Below are positions 46,121 through 56,138 of a DNA stretch of 64,000 nt, piece after piece (position 1 is the stretch's first letter; each line of letters starts with the position of its first letter). The stretch is from NCBI RefSeq assembly GCF_012489685.1, contig NC_080043.1, positions 53,962,289 to 54,026,288 on the forward strand. The letters run 5' to 3'. The DNA is from Lotus japonicus (taxonomy: Eukaryota; Streptophyta; Magnoliopsida; Fabales; Fabaceae). Below the pieces are notes generated by a model, which worked only from the letters and a program-made list of their open reading frames with translations, was not told the DNA's origin and searched no databases. The position numbers and the translations under genes were made by a program.

Positions 46121-48950
46121 ACTTAACTCATGATGATTCCTCGAATCATCTCCATCCGATGGTCAAAAACTGCTCAGCGAGCAAAGAGTATCGACATACT
46201 CGAAAACTATCAGTCTCCCGGCTTATCCCTCGGATAGCCCAACGACATAACTGCTCCTAGAGCGCCAGAGTACCAACATACTCAAACCTTATCGATATCT
46301 CAACACTTGGACTCGACGACACTTCTCATTTTCCAAAACTAAGATTTGATCCTAAGCTTGCATCCGAGATTGTTATCATTATTTAAAGGTTTAGAGGTTG
46401 TTTAATATCTTATGAATTTTCCTTGTAAAAATAGTTTCCTTTTAGTCTTATCGTATTTCCTACGAGTTTCAAAGATCCCATAATCCCAAGTAAATCTCAG
46501 AGAATGTCTCGATCCACTAAAACAATAACAAGGCCCGAACTCCGTTCGTCCCGTCAAACTTTCTCAAACTCTCAAAATAAAATCGGCATGACCTGCCCCT
46601 TATTCTCACTCCTCAGTATCACAGATATAAGTGTAATAGCATAGTTAAATTAGCACAATCCAACAATCATAGCTCATATATCAACACAACCTAAGTTAAC
46701 CACATAACACTTAGCATATAGGGCAGATATCACACATCCTAGATTAACCATTTAGCACATAGCATGTGATTCAAACTCAAAAGCAATTCAAGCGATAAAT
46801 GATTATCAATTGTCAGCCGTAGCCTCAGAAAACATTTCTCAGTCAAACACAAATAAGTGCATAAACAATAAATCAAGTCGAATTCGTCGACACCTAAAGC
46901 ATTAGCTAGTATTCAGTGAGAAGCCCTCACCTTAGCCAATTTCCAGGATTATCTTCGAAGGTTCCTTCACAATCCGCTCCTAGTTCTTCAGGAAATTCCT
47001 CAAAAGAACCTTTAGAGTAAAAACCACAGAATTCCCTCAGAATCTATCAGAAACTAAGCTATCAATACTTACTAAGGTTACACGAAGTAGTATATACTCC
47101 GAGGTACGATAATCTTAGCGCGAAAGGACAAGTTTTTTGAAAAAGAAATTTTCCTCATCTCCCCTTAGGGTGCTCGGCCACTTTAGGTAATTAGGTGGGT
47201 CGATTTTTCTTCGATCAAACTTGGTTCCTAGGTTATTATTAGTCGTAACTAAGGGTATTCTAGACTCAGAAAAATTATCGGATCGAAAACTGTCGCAGGG
47301 GTATTTTGGTCAATATTTTAGCTCAGAAATTCAAAACTGAAATTTTGAATAGCAAATTGGATAGGGACGTCACCAACGACGTTTATGACAACTAATCCTA
47401 CTAGCACTAAGCTAAGGCGATAGTTTTCAGTCCAAAGGTTGAGACTTTGCTTAAAAATGGGTATTTTAAGCAGAAATTGATTCCGGCGGAGTTCCGGCGA
47501 CATAACGGAAAAACTAATCCGACAGAAGTGCTCTTGGGCACGTAAGGAAGATGTTTAGAATAAAAAATGAAGTATTCAGGATAGTTTTGCAAAAACCTCA
47601 AAACTAAGAGTACAGAAGGGCATAGAGAAAAGCTATGGAAAAGACGATCAGAGGTAAGGATTAGCGACTATACCTCGACACCTTGAAGTAGCAATTGTCG
47701 GATCAACGATCAAGCAAGGAATCAAGAAAATCTTCTTCTCCTCCTCTCCTCTTGGCCGCGGCTTGTGTGTGTGTGTTTGTGAGGTTTTGTCTCAAGCTTC
47801 AACATATATATATAGGGAATGAAATGGAAGATATTTAGCAAGGATCGGATAAGTATGAATAGATATTTATCAAGATTGGATAGGTATGAATAGATATTTA
47901 TCAAGATTGGATAAGTATGAACAGATATTTTGAGAAGATATTTTGTAAACCGGTACAGATTTGTTTAGATATCGGAGGATTTTGCTCATAGAGTTAAGAT
48001 AAAAATATGAGAGCGATTTCCGATTCTTCCTACTGATTCCAACGTATTTTAGACACGATATTCTCCCCGCTGAATCTTCTAATTCTTCAAAGAAATATCG
48101 GTATGATTTTTGGTTTTCGAGGCTTGTTTTTAATGCTATATATAGAGGTTGGCAAAACGCGGGAAAACGAAAGTTTCGCGATTCCGATTTTTCCGGCTTC
48201 ATTCTCCATGAATTCTAAGATAGGTTTTGGCGACATAATACCAAAACTCAACAGAGGTCTCCTTGTATTTTAAGTGACTAATGCAAAGTCGGTGTAAAAA
48301 CTATTTTACCTGATAAGTTACTTTTTGCATCGTATGTCGGAATAGAAAACTTCCTTCTGAAGAAAGATTGAAAACATCAAGAGAAATGGGTGTACGCGTG
48401 TGGAATCTTCATTTGAAGCTCCGAATAGAAAAAATCTTCATTGTCGGTTGATTCTAGGGTTTTGAAATACCAGGGTTTCAGTTTCGGCAAACTTCCGATG
48501 ATTGGAATCGGACGTTCGTAGATTCTAGAGTTTCGCCCCGAAACGATTGTGATATATGGAAAAAGAGAAGTTCTAACATTTCTCTGAAGATTTTTGGACT
48601 AAATTCCTACAGTGTTCCAAGGGTTGAACACAGTTTGATTTCCTAAGGTTCTTGTCCTAGGTTTTAAAACGAATATTAGTCGTGCTATAACTTAAATCGA
48701 CTTCGATACAATCCTTTGACTTTTCCTGAACTTTCTCCTTCATAAATTTATTCCATTCGATAAACTCTTGTTCAGGTTTTCCCTTCACGATACGTCAAAC
48801 CTAATCGTAAATGGAAATCTCTTCCACTTATTCTAAGCTTAAAACTTGGGTCTTACAGTTCTCTTCTACGAGTTCACTCAAGCGTTGTTCTTGGTCCTTG
48901 GTGAGTCTGGGCTCGATTGCCAGTATTCCTCTACCGGTAGCGTTCATGTC

Positions 48951-49968
48951 TCAGTCCTCGTCATACCACTCATTATCTTTTTGAGCGTAGAGCTTTCCTT
49001 CTCTTATCCTACGGGATTCTTCGCCCTGATTCCTCCCCTTCCTTTCATCGCCGTTGCTCTGGCTTTGTGCTCCCCAACGCTCTTGTTCGCCTTCACCGCC
49101 TTCAGACGTGCCAATCTCGTGGCACCTGTGCCCGTCGCCAGCTCCTTTTCTGCCATACAGGTTGAGGCAATGGCTATGGCACTTCCTCGCCTCCTTTTGG
49201 TCTACTGCCAGTTTTCCTATCCTCCCACAAAGTAGGGGATATTTTACCGCAAGGTGGGCCGTAGATATCACTGAATGGAGGCGATTTAAGGTACCTCGCC
49301 CTATGATGACGTTATAAGCTTCCGCGACTTGTAGGACCAGATATTTTATCCTCAAGAGCTCGGCGTCCTCGCCCTGTATCCAACTCTACGTAGCCACGTA
49401 CCTGAACTTGTTTCCCGGAGAAACCTACCAAACTTCTCGCGTATGGCTTTAAATCCTTGTCCGTCAGCCCCATCTGTCTGAATGCGTCCTCATAGATGAT
49501 ATCCGCCGAGCTGCCCTGGTCTAAAAGCATCCTCTGTACATTGAAACCTTTTATTCTTACCATTACCACTACCGGATCGTCCGTATGGGCCTTGATTCCC
49601 TCGAAATCTGCGGTCGATATCACTATGTCTGGATGTGGGCACCCAAATGGTTCTGGATACACCTGTACCGATGCTGTCGCCCCCATTGTCTCCCGGCCCG
49701 CCGCCGATACGTCATTGCAAACTTCTAAACCTCCAGCGATTGTGTTCATTGCTTCAACCGTTCCTTCGCCCTCGCCGCTGTCAACTTCTTCAAATTTCTT
49801 TCCCTTTGCCGCTTGCGGACGTCTTGCCCCGATCAACCGCCTGTTTTGACCCTTCAGCATGAAACAGTCGGTGGTGTTATGGCCCTCTAAGTTGTGGTAC
49901 TCACACCACCTCAACGGACTCCCCGCCTCGCTTCTGGGGTCCTTACTGCGCTCGCCGACTCTGTTCAT
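48951..49968 (-). pseudogene. E1 gag zinc knuckle and protease
   Basis: Minus strand from 49968: CEYHNLEGHNTTDC zinc knuckle (CxxHx4HxxxxC type, near 49905), an acidic linker, then the retropepsin-like aspartic protease with LLDQGSSADI (near 49510; a DQGSS where other elements have D-S/T-G). After a frame change at about 49350 it continues as YNVIIGRGTLN, STAHLAVKYP and VDQKEARKC (49355-49150), which I know as the protease-RT linker of TAT elements. The frame then dissolves into Lys/Glu/Gly-rich text and RT never appears. A single TAG at 50005-50007 separates it from the gag frame above. Confidence 0.78.
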
Positions 49969-52368
49969 GTCCTCAATTTCTGCCTTGAGAAGTAACTTTG
50001 CTAGCTACTTGTTTGAGCATTCTTGCGACCTCATTCGCCGACTTACCTTCGCTTCTCGGCGCGAGCACCAGTGTGTCCTATCCCCCATTCTCGGGCGAAG
50101 TAATTTCCCTTTATTCTTCTTTATGAATCGGCCAACTTGTCCGAACCTGCGCTCGCTACTCGTTTCCTTGTCCTGTACCTTTTCCCTTGCCAGAGTTACC
50201 TTTGCTGCTCGCTCGCCCTTCCTCTTGTGTGCTTCAATTTCCTCTTTTAAGATGTAGTACTGCGCTCGGGCGCAGACTTCCATCATTGAGCATGCCAGCT
50301 CCCTACTCAGCTCGCAATAAAATTCTCCCCGGGCCAAACCACCTTTGAAAGCGCACACGCACACGCGTGGCTGCAATTCCTCGAACCTCGTGGATATGAC
50401 ACTGTATCATTTCACATATTGTTTCAAGGTTTCACGTTCCTCCTGCCAAGTATCAAACAGATCCTCGACCGTCCTTGCAGAGAAATGGTCAAGGAATTTT
50501 GATGAGAAATCACGGAACTTAGCTATGGATCCTGGAGGCAGATTCGTGAACCAGGAGGCAGATTCGTGAACCATTCCTTTGCCGCGCCTCGAAACGTTGA
50601 TGGAAGCATCCTTCATTTCACAACGTCGGAAACCGCGTACTTCGCTGTAAGACCCGGATTTGCAGAACTGGATTAAATGTTTATTTTCCGACTCACGCGT
50701 AAGACCGGTGTAAGCGTGACAGGAGTTTACTGTTTGGGAAAGTTTAATGAAGAAGAAAGTTCAGGAATTGCTTGAAGAAAGTTTATCGTCGAAAAGCCAC
50801 AATCCGACTTAGTGCCTTTAGGATTAGTTGCTACCAATGCCGTTGTGAACATCCCCATCAAATTTGTTTTCCGAAGTTTCAACTTTGAGTTTTTGAGCTT
50901 TAATTTTGGACCAAAGTGCCCCTAACTAGTCGTAATTCGACCCGGTCGTTCTAAAATTTTTCCGACAATTTCTTTACCCTAGTTTTACCCTAAAACTACC
51001 TAGGAATTAAATTAGATCGAAGAAAAAGCGCCGGAACCCTTTTCCCTTATATGGCCGAGAGCATGTTTTGAGGGGGGGGAGGATTTCATTTTCGCGATAA
51101 CTCGTCCTCTCGTGCTCGATTGTTGTACTCTGAAGCTTCATACGCTTTGTCTATCGTTTGTTAACTTCGTTATGTTCGAATTGATTGTGTTTGATTTGAT
51201 TTTCGCTTTGTTTACTCCAAGGTTCAGTTGAAGGAACTTGGGGTGGTGCCGAGCTAACTGGTGAGGAAAACCTACGCTGCGAGGCTGGAGCAACTCGAGG
51301 TTAGGGCAACTTACCTATTAGCTAAGATTGCATGATAGGCGTCGATAAATTCGACTTGTATATTACTTTGATATTGGATATGATGGTGAATTATTGCTAT
51401 TGGCTAAGATTTTCATAACTTATGATATTGATGTTGTATTAAATTCTGCGCCTTGACGCGATTTCGGAGCGAAGAATCACTGAACTGATTCCTTTTGATC
51501 TTTCCGGTTGGATGAACAACCCTAGGCAAGTCCAAACCCGAGGTTTGAGACCTAGCTATCGTGTATACTTAGACTTTCCCCGGGGTTACATTTGGTGGGA
51601 TTTTGGCAAACTTAGAATGAATAGAATCTTGGAAACTAGAGACCTTAGAAAACTTAGTCTTCGAGAATTAAACTCATAACCTGACTAATTCAATTTGAAA
51701 CGTTTTCATTAAAGAATAAACCATAGGGAATCTAAGAGGGAAAATGATTGCGAAAGACGGGGAAATGTCGACAAGTCTTGAAGTTACTGGGAATTGGTGG
51801 ACACCGCGGGGGTGAGCCACAGTGACGAGAGGAGGTCACCGAGTACGTTGGTACTCTTGTTGTTGGAGTTTATGTCGTAGGGTCGACATTAAACCCTTGA
51901 GTTTTGAAATTGAGATTAAGGCTAAACACTTGCGTTGTGAGGACGATTCGATGTTTGGCTAACCATATTGCATCATGCATACATTCGAGGTTGGGACAGT
52001 CGAAAGATTGGGCCTCGGTGAAGTTGGGACGGCTTCAGTCGGGCTTCACGAAGGTTGGGACGGTCGAAAGACTGGACCTTCATCGAAGAACACCTAGAGT
52101 GTATCTTCGGCATAGCGGGCGGAGTGGTACAACCTAGGGTGGTTGGGACTAATCTGACTATGCATGGGTTTGTAAGCGACACCCGAGCGGAGTTGTCGAC
52201 ACTAGGCCGGTGTAGGGCAGACTCGATGGTGCCCATCCCAAACAACTATCCGAATCATATTGAATTGCACTTCACGCATACATTCACCTTGACTGGAATT
52301 GTATGCTGTTTGAATTATCGAATTATTGTTAGAGCCGATAACATGCTAGGAATATATTTATATATATA

Positions 52369-52371
<3 letters not shown>

Positions 52372-52409
<38 letters not shown>
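52372..52409. repeat. (TA)19 microsatellite
   Basis: Uninterrupted TA dinucleotides inside solo LTR E, between the donor-like site and the ORF. Confidence 0.95.
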
Positions 52410-52411
<2 letters not shown>

Positions 52412-52457
52412 ATACCCCCAATCACATGTTGTCTGTATAATTACTCTATTTCGTGAG

Positions 52458-53168
52458 TTGACCCTAGCGCCTTGGCTTTGGTTTCATGTTTGTGTTTGGG
52501 CGGTCGGCCTGCTGCCAGATGTCGATGGCGGATTGTTTTTCGATGGTCTCTCCCTCGGGGGGGTCAGGTTTGAGCTGGTTGACCGACATGCCCCCACCGC
52601 TTGGGTGATCGATCCTGTGGATCATCGGGCGACGTATCGGGGAAGGGTCATGGAGGACCGTACTGACAAGCAAGGACGTTTGACGAAGGGAGTTCTACGG
52701 CGCATGGAGCTGAGCTTCAACTTGCCGCCTTTAGTTCGCTGTGGACCGGGCACTGGCCGGAGACCACCTGCACCACCTTCATCTTCATCGGACGAGGAGG
52801 ACCCATCCGAGATCGAGGCTGATAGGGATGCACCTGTCGCGCCACTTCCTGCTACTGCTGTCGATCCTACCGACATTGCGTCTTCCTCGAGGCTCGTGGA
52901 GCCTGTTGTTCCATCTGCCTCTCGCCGTTTCCCGCCGACTCCATCACGCGGCTACCACGTGGGACCCTTGTTGCTTGTGGTGGAGGAGGAGATCGTTTCT
53001 GAGGAGGTAGACGTTGAGATGGGCTTGAGTAGGGTTGTTCGCAGGACAGTTAGGAAGGAGGTCGTGGACTTGGATACTGAGATGATCACGGTGGACTCGA
53101 ACTCTGACTCCGACACCGACGTTGACAGCTACTCACCGAGCGACGAAGGGGAGGAGGAGGATATGTGA
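52458..53168 (+). CDS. LTR-encoded protein of unknown function (LTR E)
   Basis: Longest family member, 236 residues in an open frame. The core is intact: FELVDRHAPTAWVIDPVDHR, ATYRGRVMEDRTD, SFNLPPLVRCGPG, a Pro/Ser hinge with EEDPSE, Pro-rich middle, then the C-terminal block GYHVGP, VVEEEIVSEEVDVEMG, EVVDLD and an acidic tail (DSDTDVDS, EGEEED). Its family ATG would be 52519 (after CCAG). A one-base loss after the G7 tract near 52557-52563 puts that start out of frame with the body, so the open frame uses an upstream Met at 52458. The C-terminal block ties it to the LTR A copy despite much divergence between the LTRs. Function unknown. Confidence 0.5.
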   Translation: MTLAPWLWFHVCVWAVGLLPDVDGGLFFDGLSLGGVRFELVDRHAPTAWVIDPVDHRATYRGRVMEDRTDKQGRLTKGVLRRMELSFNLPPLVRCGPGTGRRPPAPPSSSSDEEDPSEIEADRDAPVAPLPATAVDPTDIASSSRLVEPVVPSASRRFPPTPSRGYHVGPLLLVVEEEIVSEEVDVEMGLSRVVRRTVRKEVVDLDTEMITVDSNSDSDTDVDSYSPSDEGEEEDM

Positions 53169-54180
53169 GCAGTTCTGGAAGGTAGGTTAGGTGGGCACCA
53201 TATTTTGTGTAGAGCTCTGATTCGTTTGTTTTGGGACAGGGTAGGTTCCCGACGCATGGCTTTTTGTGTGGTTCTCTTGCTGGAGGATCACAGAGAGTCA
53301 GTCGGACTGTAGGGGTCTTTGCTTAGGCCATTTTGAGGCCATTTCTCCTAGTGGATTGTAATTATAACTTTCTCACTCACATTTCTGGATCTGTATATAT
53401 TTGCCTACGGGCACACTACTTGGGAGTCACTGCGAGTGCGCGTGACGCTGGAGTGCAGATGAGGCTGTAACTGTTTATATGATGTACATCGGTTAGTTTT
53501 AGTTTGCTGGGTTTATGTCTTTATTTTCTATCACTCTAATTAAAAAGAGAAAAAGAATCAAACGAAAAAAAAAATACCTGTTTTCCGCTTAAAGTTTATT
53601 TTTGAGTTACTAAAGTGACACCCGGAAATCGGGGCGTTACATTCGCCATCTTCGCCTCAAAACGAGACAGATGATTCTTTGGACTGGTTTGTCCGTCGTA
53701 CGCCTCCAACACGAGGCTCGTCATGTCGTCCGGTACAGTCACCTCTTGTACTGCCGCCGAAAAAGGCTTGGTTTTGGCCGTAGCCGCAGCTTCCTCCTCC
53801 TCTTGATTCCACTGCCGGAGGTGATAGTAACTCAACTGCTCCTGTAAACACTCATTTTGCATCTTCAAGTCGCCACTTAACGCTCGACGTGCTTCTGCAC
53901 GGCGATGTCTATCCAACCTCGCGGTGCGCAGGGAAGAAATGTAACTTCGCTTTGGTTCCTTGCCTCGTCGTCGGCGAGATGGCTCCATCAGGCTCTGTCG
54001 ACGAACCGAGAATTCAACCACTTGCCTCTGAATCGCACCAGTTTTCACGGAAACTTGAACTTCTCGAAATCAAATTGCGAATTGCGCGGGAATCAAATTA
54101 CGATCCATCAAGAAAAACCTGAGAGAAATCGCACAGAAAAACGAGCTTCACTCCACCGAATCACGATCCACGTAGTCCGG

Positions 54181-54479
54181 GAGGGAAGGTAGTACCCAAA
54201 GTGTGAGGAAGGTGATGAGAATGCTTAGAGAGAGAAGCTCTAACCACTTAGAGAGAGAAAATGTAACTGAATTTCAATGCTATTATTATTCAAATGAGCT
54301 AAAAGTCCTTTACAATTGGTATTTCCCTCCTATTTATAGAGGTGGAGTTGGGCTTCTGCACCTCCTTCCTATTCAGATGAGTCAGTTGGGCCTCGGGACG
54401 GGAGGCCCAAGGTCATGGTGCGTCCCCCGCCCACGGTCAAGTCTCCTGGGCGAGGGACCCAGGGGTCTCGCCCAGTCCA
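54181..54479 (-). repeat. E1 LTR, right copy (sense 5' LTR)
   Basis: 299 bp near-identical to 31697-31996 and ending CGCCCAGTCCA at the TSD. The outermost 13-20 bp on the gag side do not match the left LTR: GTAGTCCGG instead of the TGTTCC...ATAGA end, so this edge is altered and the primer site cannot be read confidently. TATA motif on minus at 54328-54339. Confidence 0.75.
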
Positions 54480-54484
54480 GTTCC

Positions 54485-56138
54485 TTCCCCTACCCTCTTT
54501 TCTTTTTTCTTCAGTGCGGATCCCCAATCTCTAGGGACCCATGGCTGGGTCATCCTGGTACCCCGGCCGGGCCGCGAACGATTTGCCCCTTACCAAGTTG
54601 GCCCCGAATCTTGCCTGGCTCTCCGGTACTTCAGGGTCATCGTCCACCGTGCCTACCCATCATCATTTACACAAAAGGATGGGAAAGCCCTTTTCCCTCT
54701 TTACTGGACACAACGTCCCAAAACCGTATTCAATTCTCTCGAGACATGTTCTTCTTCTAGAGAGAGTTTCGCCATTGGTGTCATATCCCAACTTCCTCTT
54801 TTTAGTTGCACTAACATACTCGCTGTTTCTCCCGGATCCAAACTGTTTCCTCGATTAGGTTTTTCCTTTACCGCCTTCTTCACACCTTAATCTTAATTTC
54901 TTCGTTTCTGATGACTTTACCTTTGCTTCTCAGGGAACATGAAGTTTTCTACTTCCGAACTGCTGAAAGAATTCCTCTCTGGGAACATCAAGGCACCCTC
55001 CCCAGCCCAAGTTGGAGAGAAAAGACAGAGCTCGCCGACAAGCGAGGGCTCTCCCAAGAAAAAGAAGCTGGGCGAGACAGGCTCTTCGACTGCTACGGGC
55101 GAGGGAACCATCGCGTCCACCCCGGCTGCTCTGGAAAGCGCACGTGACTCCCTGGTGTCCGATCATCATGGTGAGGCGGACACTTCCCCTGCTGTGAACA
55201 CTTCCCGCCCCTTGGACTCAACGGCGGGTCAGCAGCATCCGTCCCCTGGCTGCCCGCTGTCTCCTCTGCCCGTCCAAACTGCTCACGATTCACCTTCCCC
55301 TAACTCCCCCAGGGTTGGCGGCGAGAAAGAGAGGCTTCCCTCAGACCACCCAAAGGACCCCTCTAGCAGCTCTTCCGCCGATCCTTTCTCTTTCTTAATC
55401 TCTCATCCCTATCTCGAGAAATTGAGGGAAATACCCAGCCAAAACCCACAAGAGGTTTCTCAAGAAGCTATGTCAAGTCTTCTTCGCGCCGGCTGTCTGT
55501 TCGCCCATGTGGCTTGGCATGCTCGGCCCCTTACTGGTATTGCAGGGCTCCGTCAAGAGGTGGAAAAGCTGCATTCCATCAACCTTCAAGCCAACGAGAC
55601 CTGTTCCAAGTTGTCTGCCCAGCTTGCCACTGAGGTAGACAGGACAAAGAATATGCAAAAAAAGCTGGCGGAAGCAACGATTGCAAAGGCTACGGCGGAC
55701 GAGAAAGAGAGGCAGCTTGAGAACCAGGTCGAGGGACTCCGTAATGACCTTAGTGCTAAGGAGACCGCTATTGCTTCCCAAAAAGAAAACCTTGCTGCCA
55801 AAGATAAGGAGATTGCCAATCTGCGCGAGAGGCTGGCGGCCAAAGGTGAGTTACTTGTTGAGGCCTGGTCAGATTTGGAATCGAAATGCGAACTTTTGGC
55901 CGAGAAGGATGCCCAGGCCATCGCCCTGGAAGAGCAGATAAGGAGAGAAGCTGCTTTCGCGACCTCCAACGAACGCATCCGCAGCTTCCTAATTTGCAAA
56001 GCTCAGGTCAAGCACCTCCACCCGAATGTCGACCTTGAACCCCTGGGAGTTTTTAAGAAGGTCACACCCACCGGTCTGGTGGGTCAGGAAGATCCGCCGA
56101 AAGTTGCTCTCGTTGACCTTGGAGACGCAGTGGAATAA
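54485..56138 (+). pseudogene. TAT antisense gene of E0, 3' part
   Basis: Continues the frame cut at 31683. Exon 1 remainder (54485-54858) carries the second half of the PF04195-like domain (THGWVILVPRPGRERFAPY, FRVIVHRAYP, ALFPLYW). The intron at 54859-54933 has GT/AG ends and keeps frame. Exon 2 (54934-56138, Met at 54939) encodes a Ser/Pro-rich stretch with a basic KKKKLG patch, then a long coiled coil (about 55550-55970) and the KAQVKHLHP, VTPTGLVGQ ending shared with E1. I see no stop or shift in this part, so apart from the E1 insertion the gene looks coding-competent, unlike pol of the same element. Confidence 0.8.

Larger units (their letters stand above)
40260..48857 (-). mobile_element. 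Complete but gutted Tekay-like gypsy element
   Basis: TSD GTTCT at 40255-40259 and 48858-48862. Two LTRs (3,767 and 4,288 bp) enclose an internal region of only 543 bp. On the minus strand the order is LTR, TTG, primer site TGGTATCAGAGC (initiator Met tRNA type), pol remnant, polypurine tract, LTR. The internal remnant ends with the RGRNF-type carboxyl end typical of Tekay/Del chromoviruses. This element fixes the sense strand for all the solo LTRs. The LTRs differ by roughly 1 percent by eye apart from one deletion, so it is among the youngest insertions here. It interrupts E1. Confidence 0.93.
44570..48857 (-). repeat. Right LTR (sense 5' LTR) of the gutted element
   Basis: 4,288 bp, TGTAACACCCC to CTTGGGTCTTACA. 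Sense TATA motifs at about 48138-48148 and 47802-47815; donor-like AAG|GTGAGGG at 46930; 206-bp duplication at 45541-45952; 19-bp repeat at 45953-46120; ORF remnant at 45110-45245. The stretch 44599-44937 near the sense 3' end shows a 112-residue frame also seen in the partner LTR, which I regard as noncoding similarity. Confidence 0.92.
50646..53641 (+). mobile_element. Solo LTR E, Tekay-like, opposite orientation
   Basis: 2,996 bp from TGTAAGACCCGG to CGGGGCGTTACA with TSD TTCGC (50641-50645, 53642-53646). It is the only family member with plus-strand sense. It is about 1 kb shorter because the sense 5' part with the TATA motif is missing near 50760. It retains the donor-like GAG|GTTAGGG at 51300 and the LTR-encoded ORF. 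It diverges clearly from LTRs A-D and F, so it is an older or different subfamily. Confidence 0.92.
50005..54048 (-). pseudogene. E1 gag, split by solo LTR E
   Basis: Capsid gene of E1. The N-terminal half is 53647-54048 (Met at 53985 gives MEPSRRRRGKEPKRSYIS; the frame is open to 54048) with a Gln-rich stretch and the start of the retrotransposon_gag region (VLEAYDG, HLSRFEAKMA). After the LTR insertion (TSD TTCGC) gag resumes at 50640: an in-frame TGA near 50611, then FRGAAKEWFTNLPPGS-type text in another frame. A 20-bp tandem duplication near 50533-50572 shifts the frame. SKFLDHFSA, LFDTWQEERETL and LKQYVK follow. The rest (50005-50376) is Lys/Arg/Glu-rich. Confidence 0.78.
31684..54479 (-). 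mobile_element. TAT-lineage element E1, defective, inserted in E0
   Basis: TSD GTTCC lies at 31679-31683 and 54480-54484, and the E0 antisense gene continues exactly across these points. 22.8 kb gross, about 7.6 kb after removing solo LTR D, the Tekay-like element and solo LTR E. In plus order: LTR, antisense PF04195/coiled-coil gene (32718-34756), a second small coiled-coil gene (35138-39135), a conserved noncoding block, a GC-rich spacer, then protease and gag on the minus strand, and LTR. RT, RNase H and integrase are missing, so E1 would need help in trans. The two LTRs differ by about ten substitutions in 299 bp by eye. Confidence 0.85.

Noticed and set aside
54541..54858. 105-residue plus-strand frame MAGSSWYPGRAAND...
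   Set aside because: It is out of phase with the E0 antisense gene. The in-phase frame through 54485-54858 carries the conserved GWVILVPRPGRERF-type motif and joins properly at both ends.
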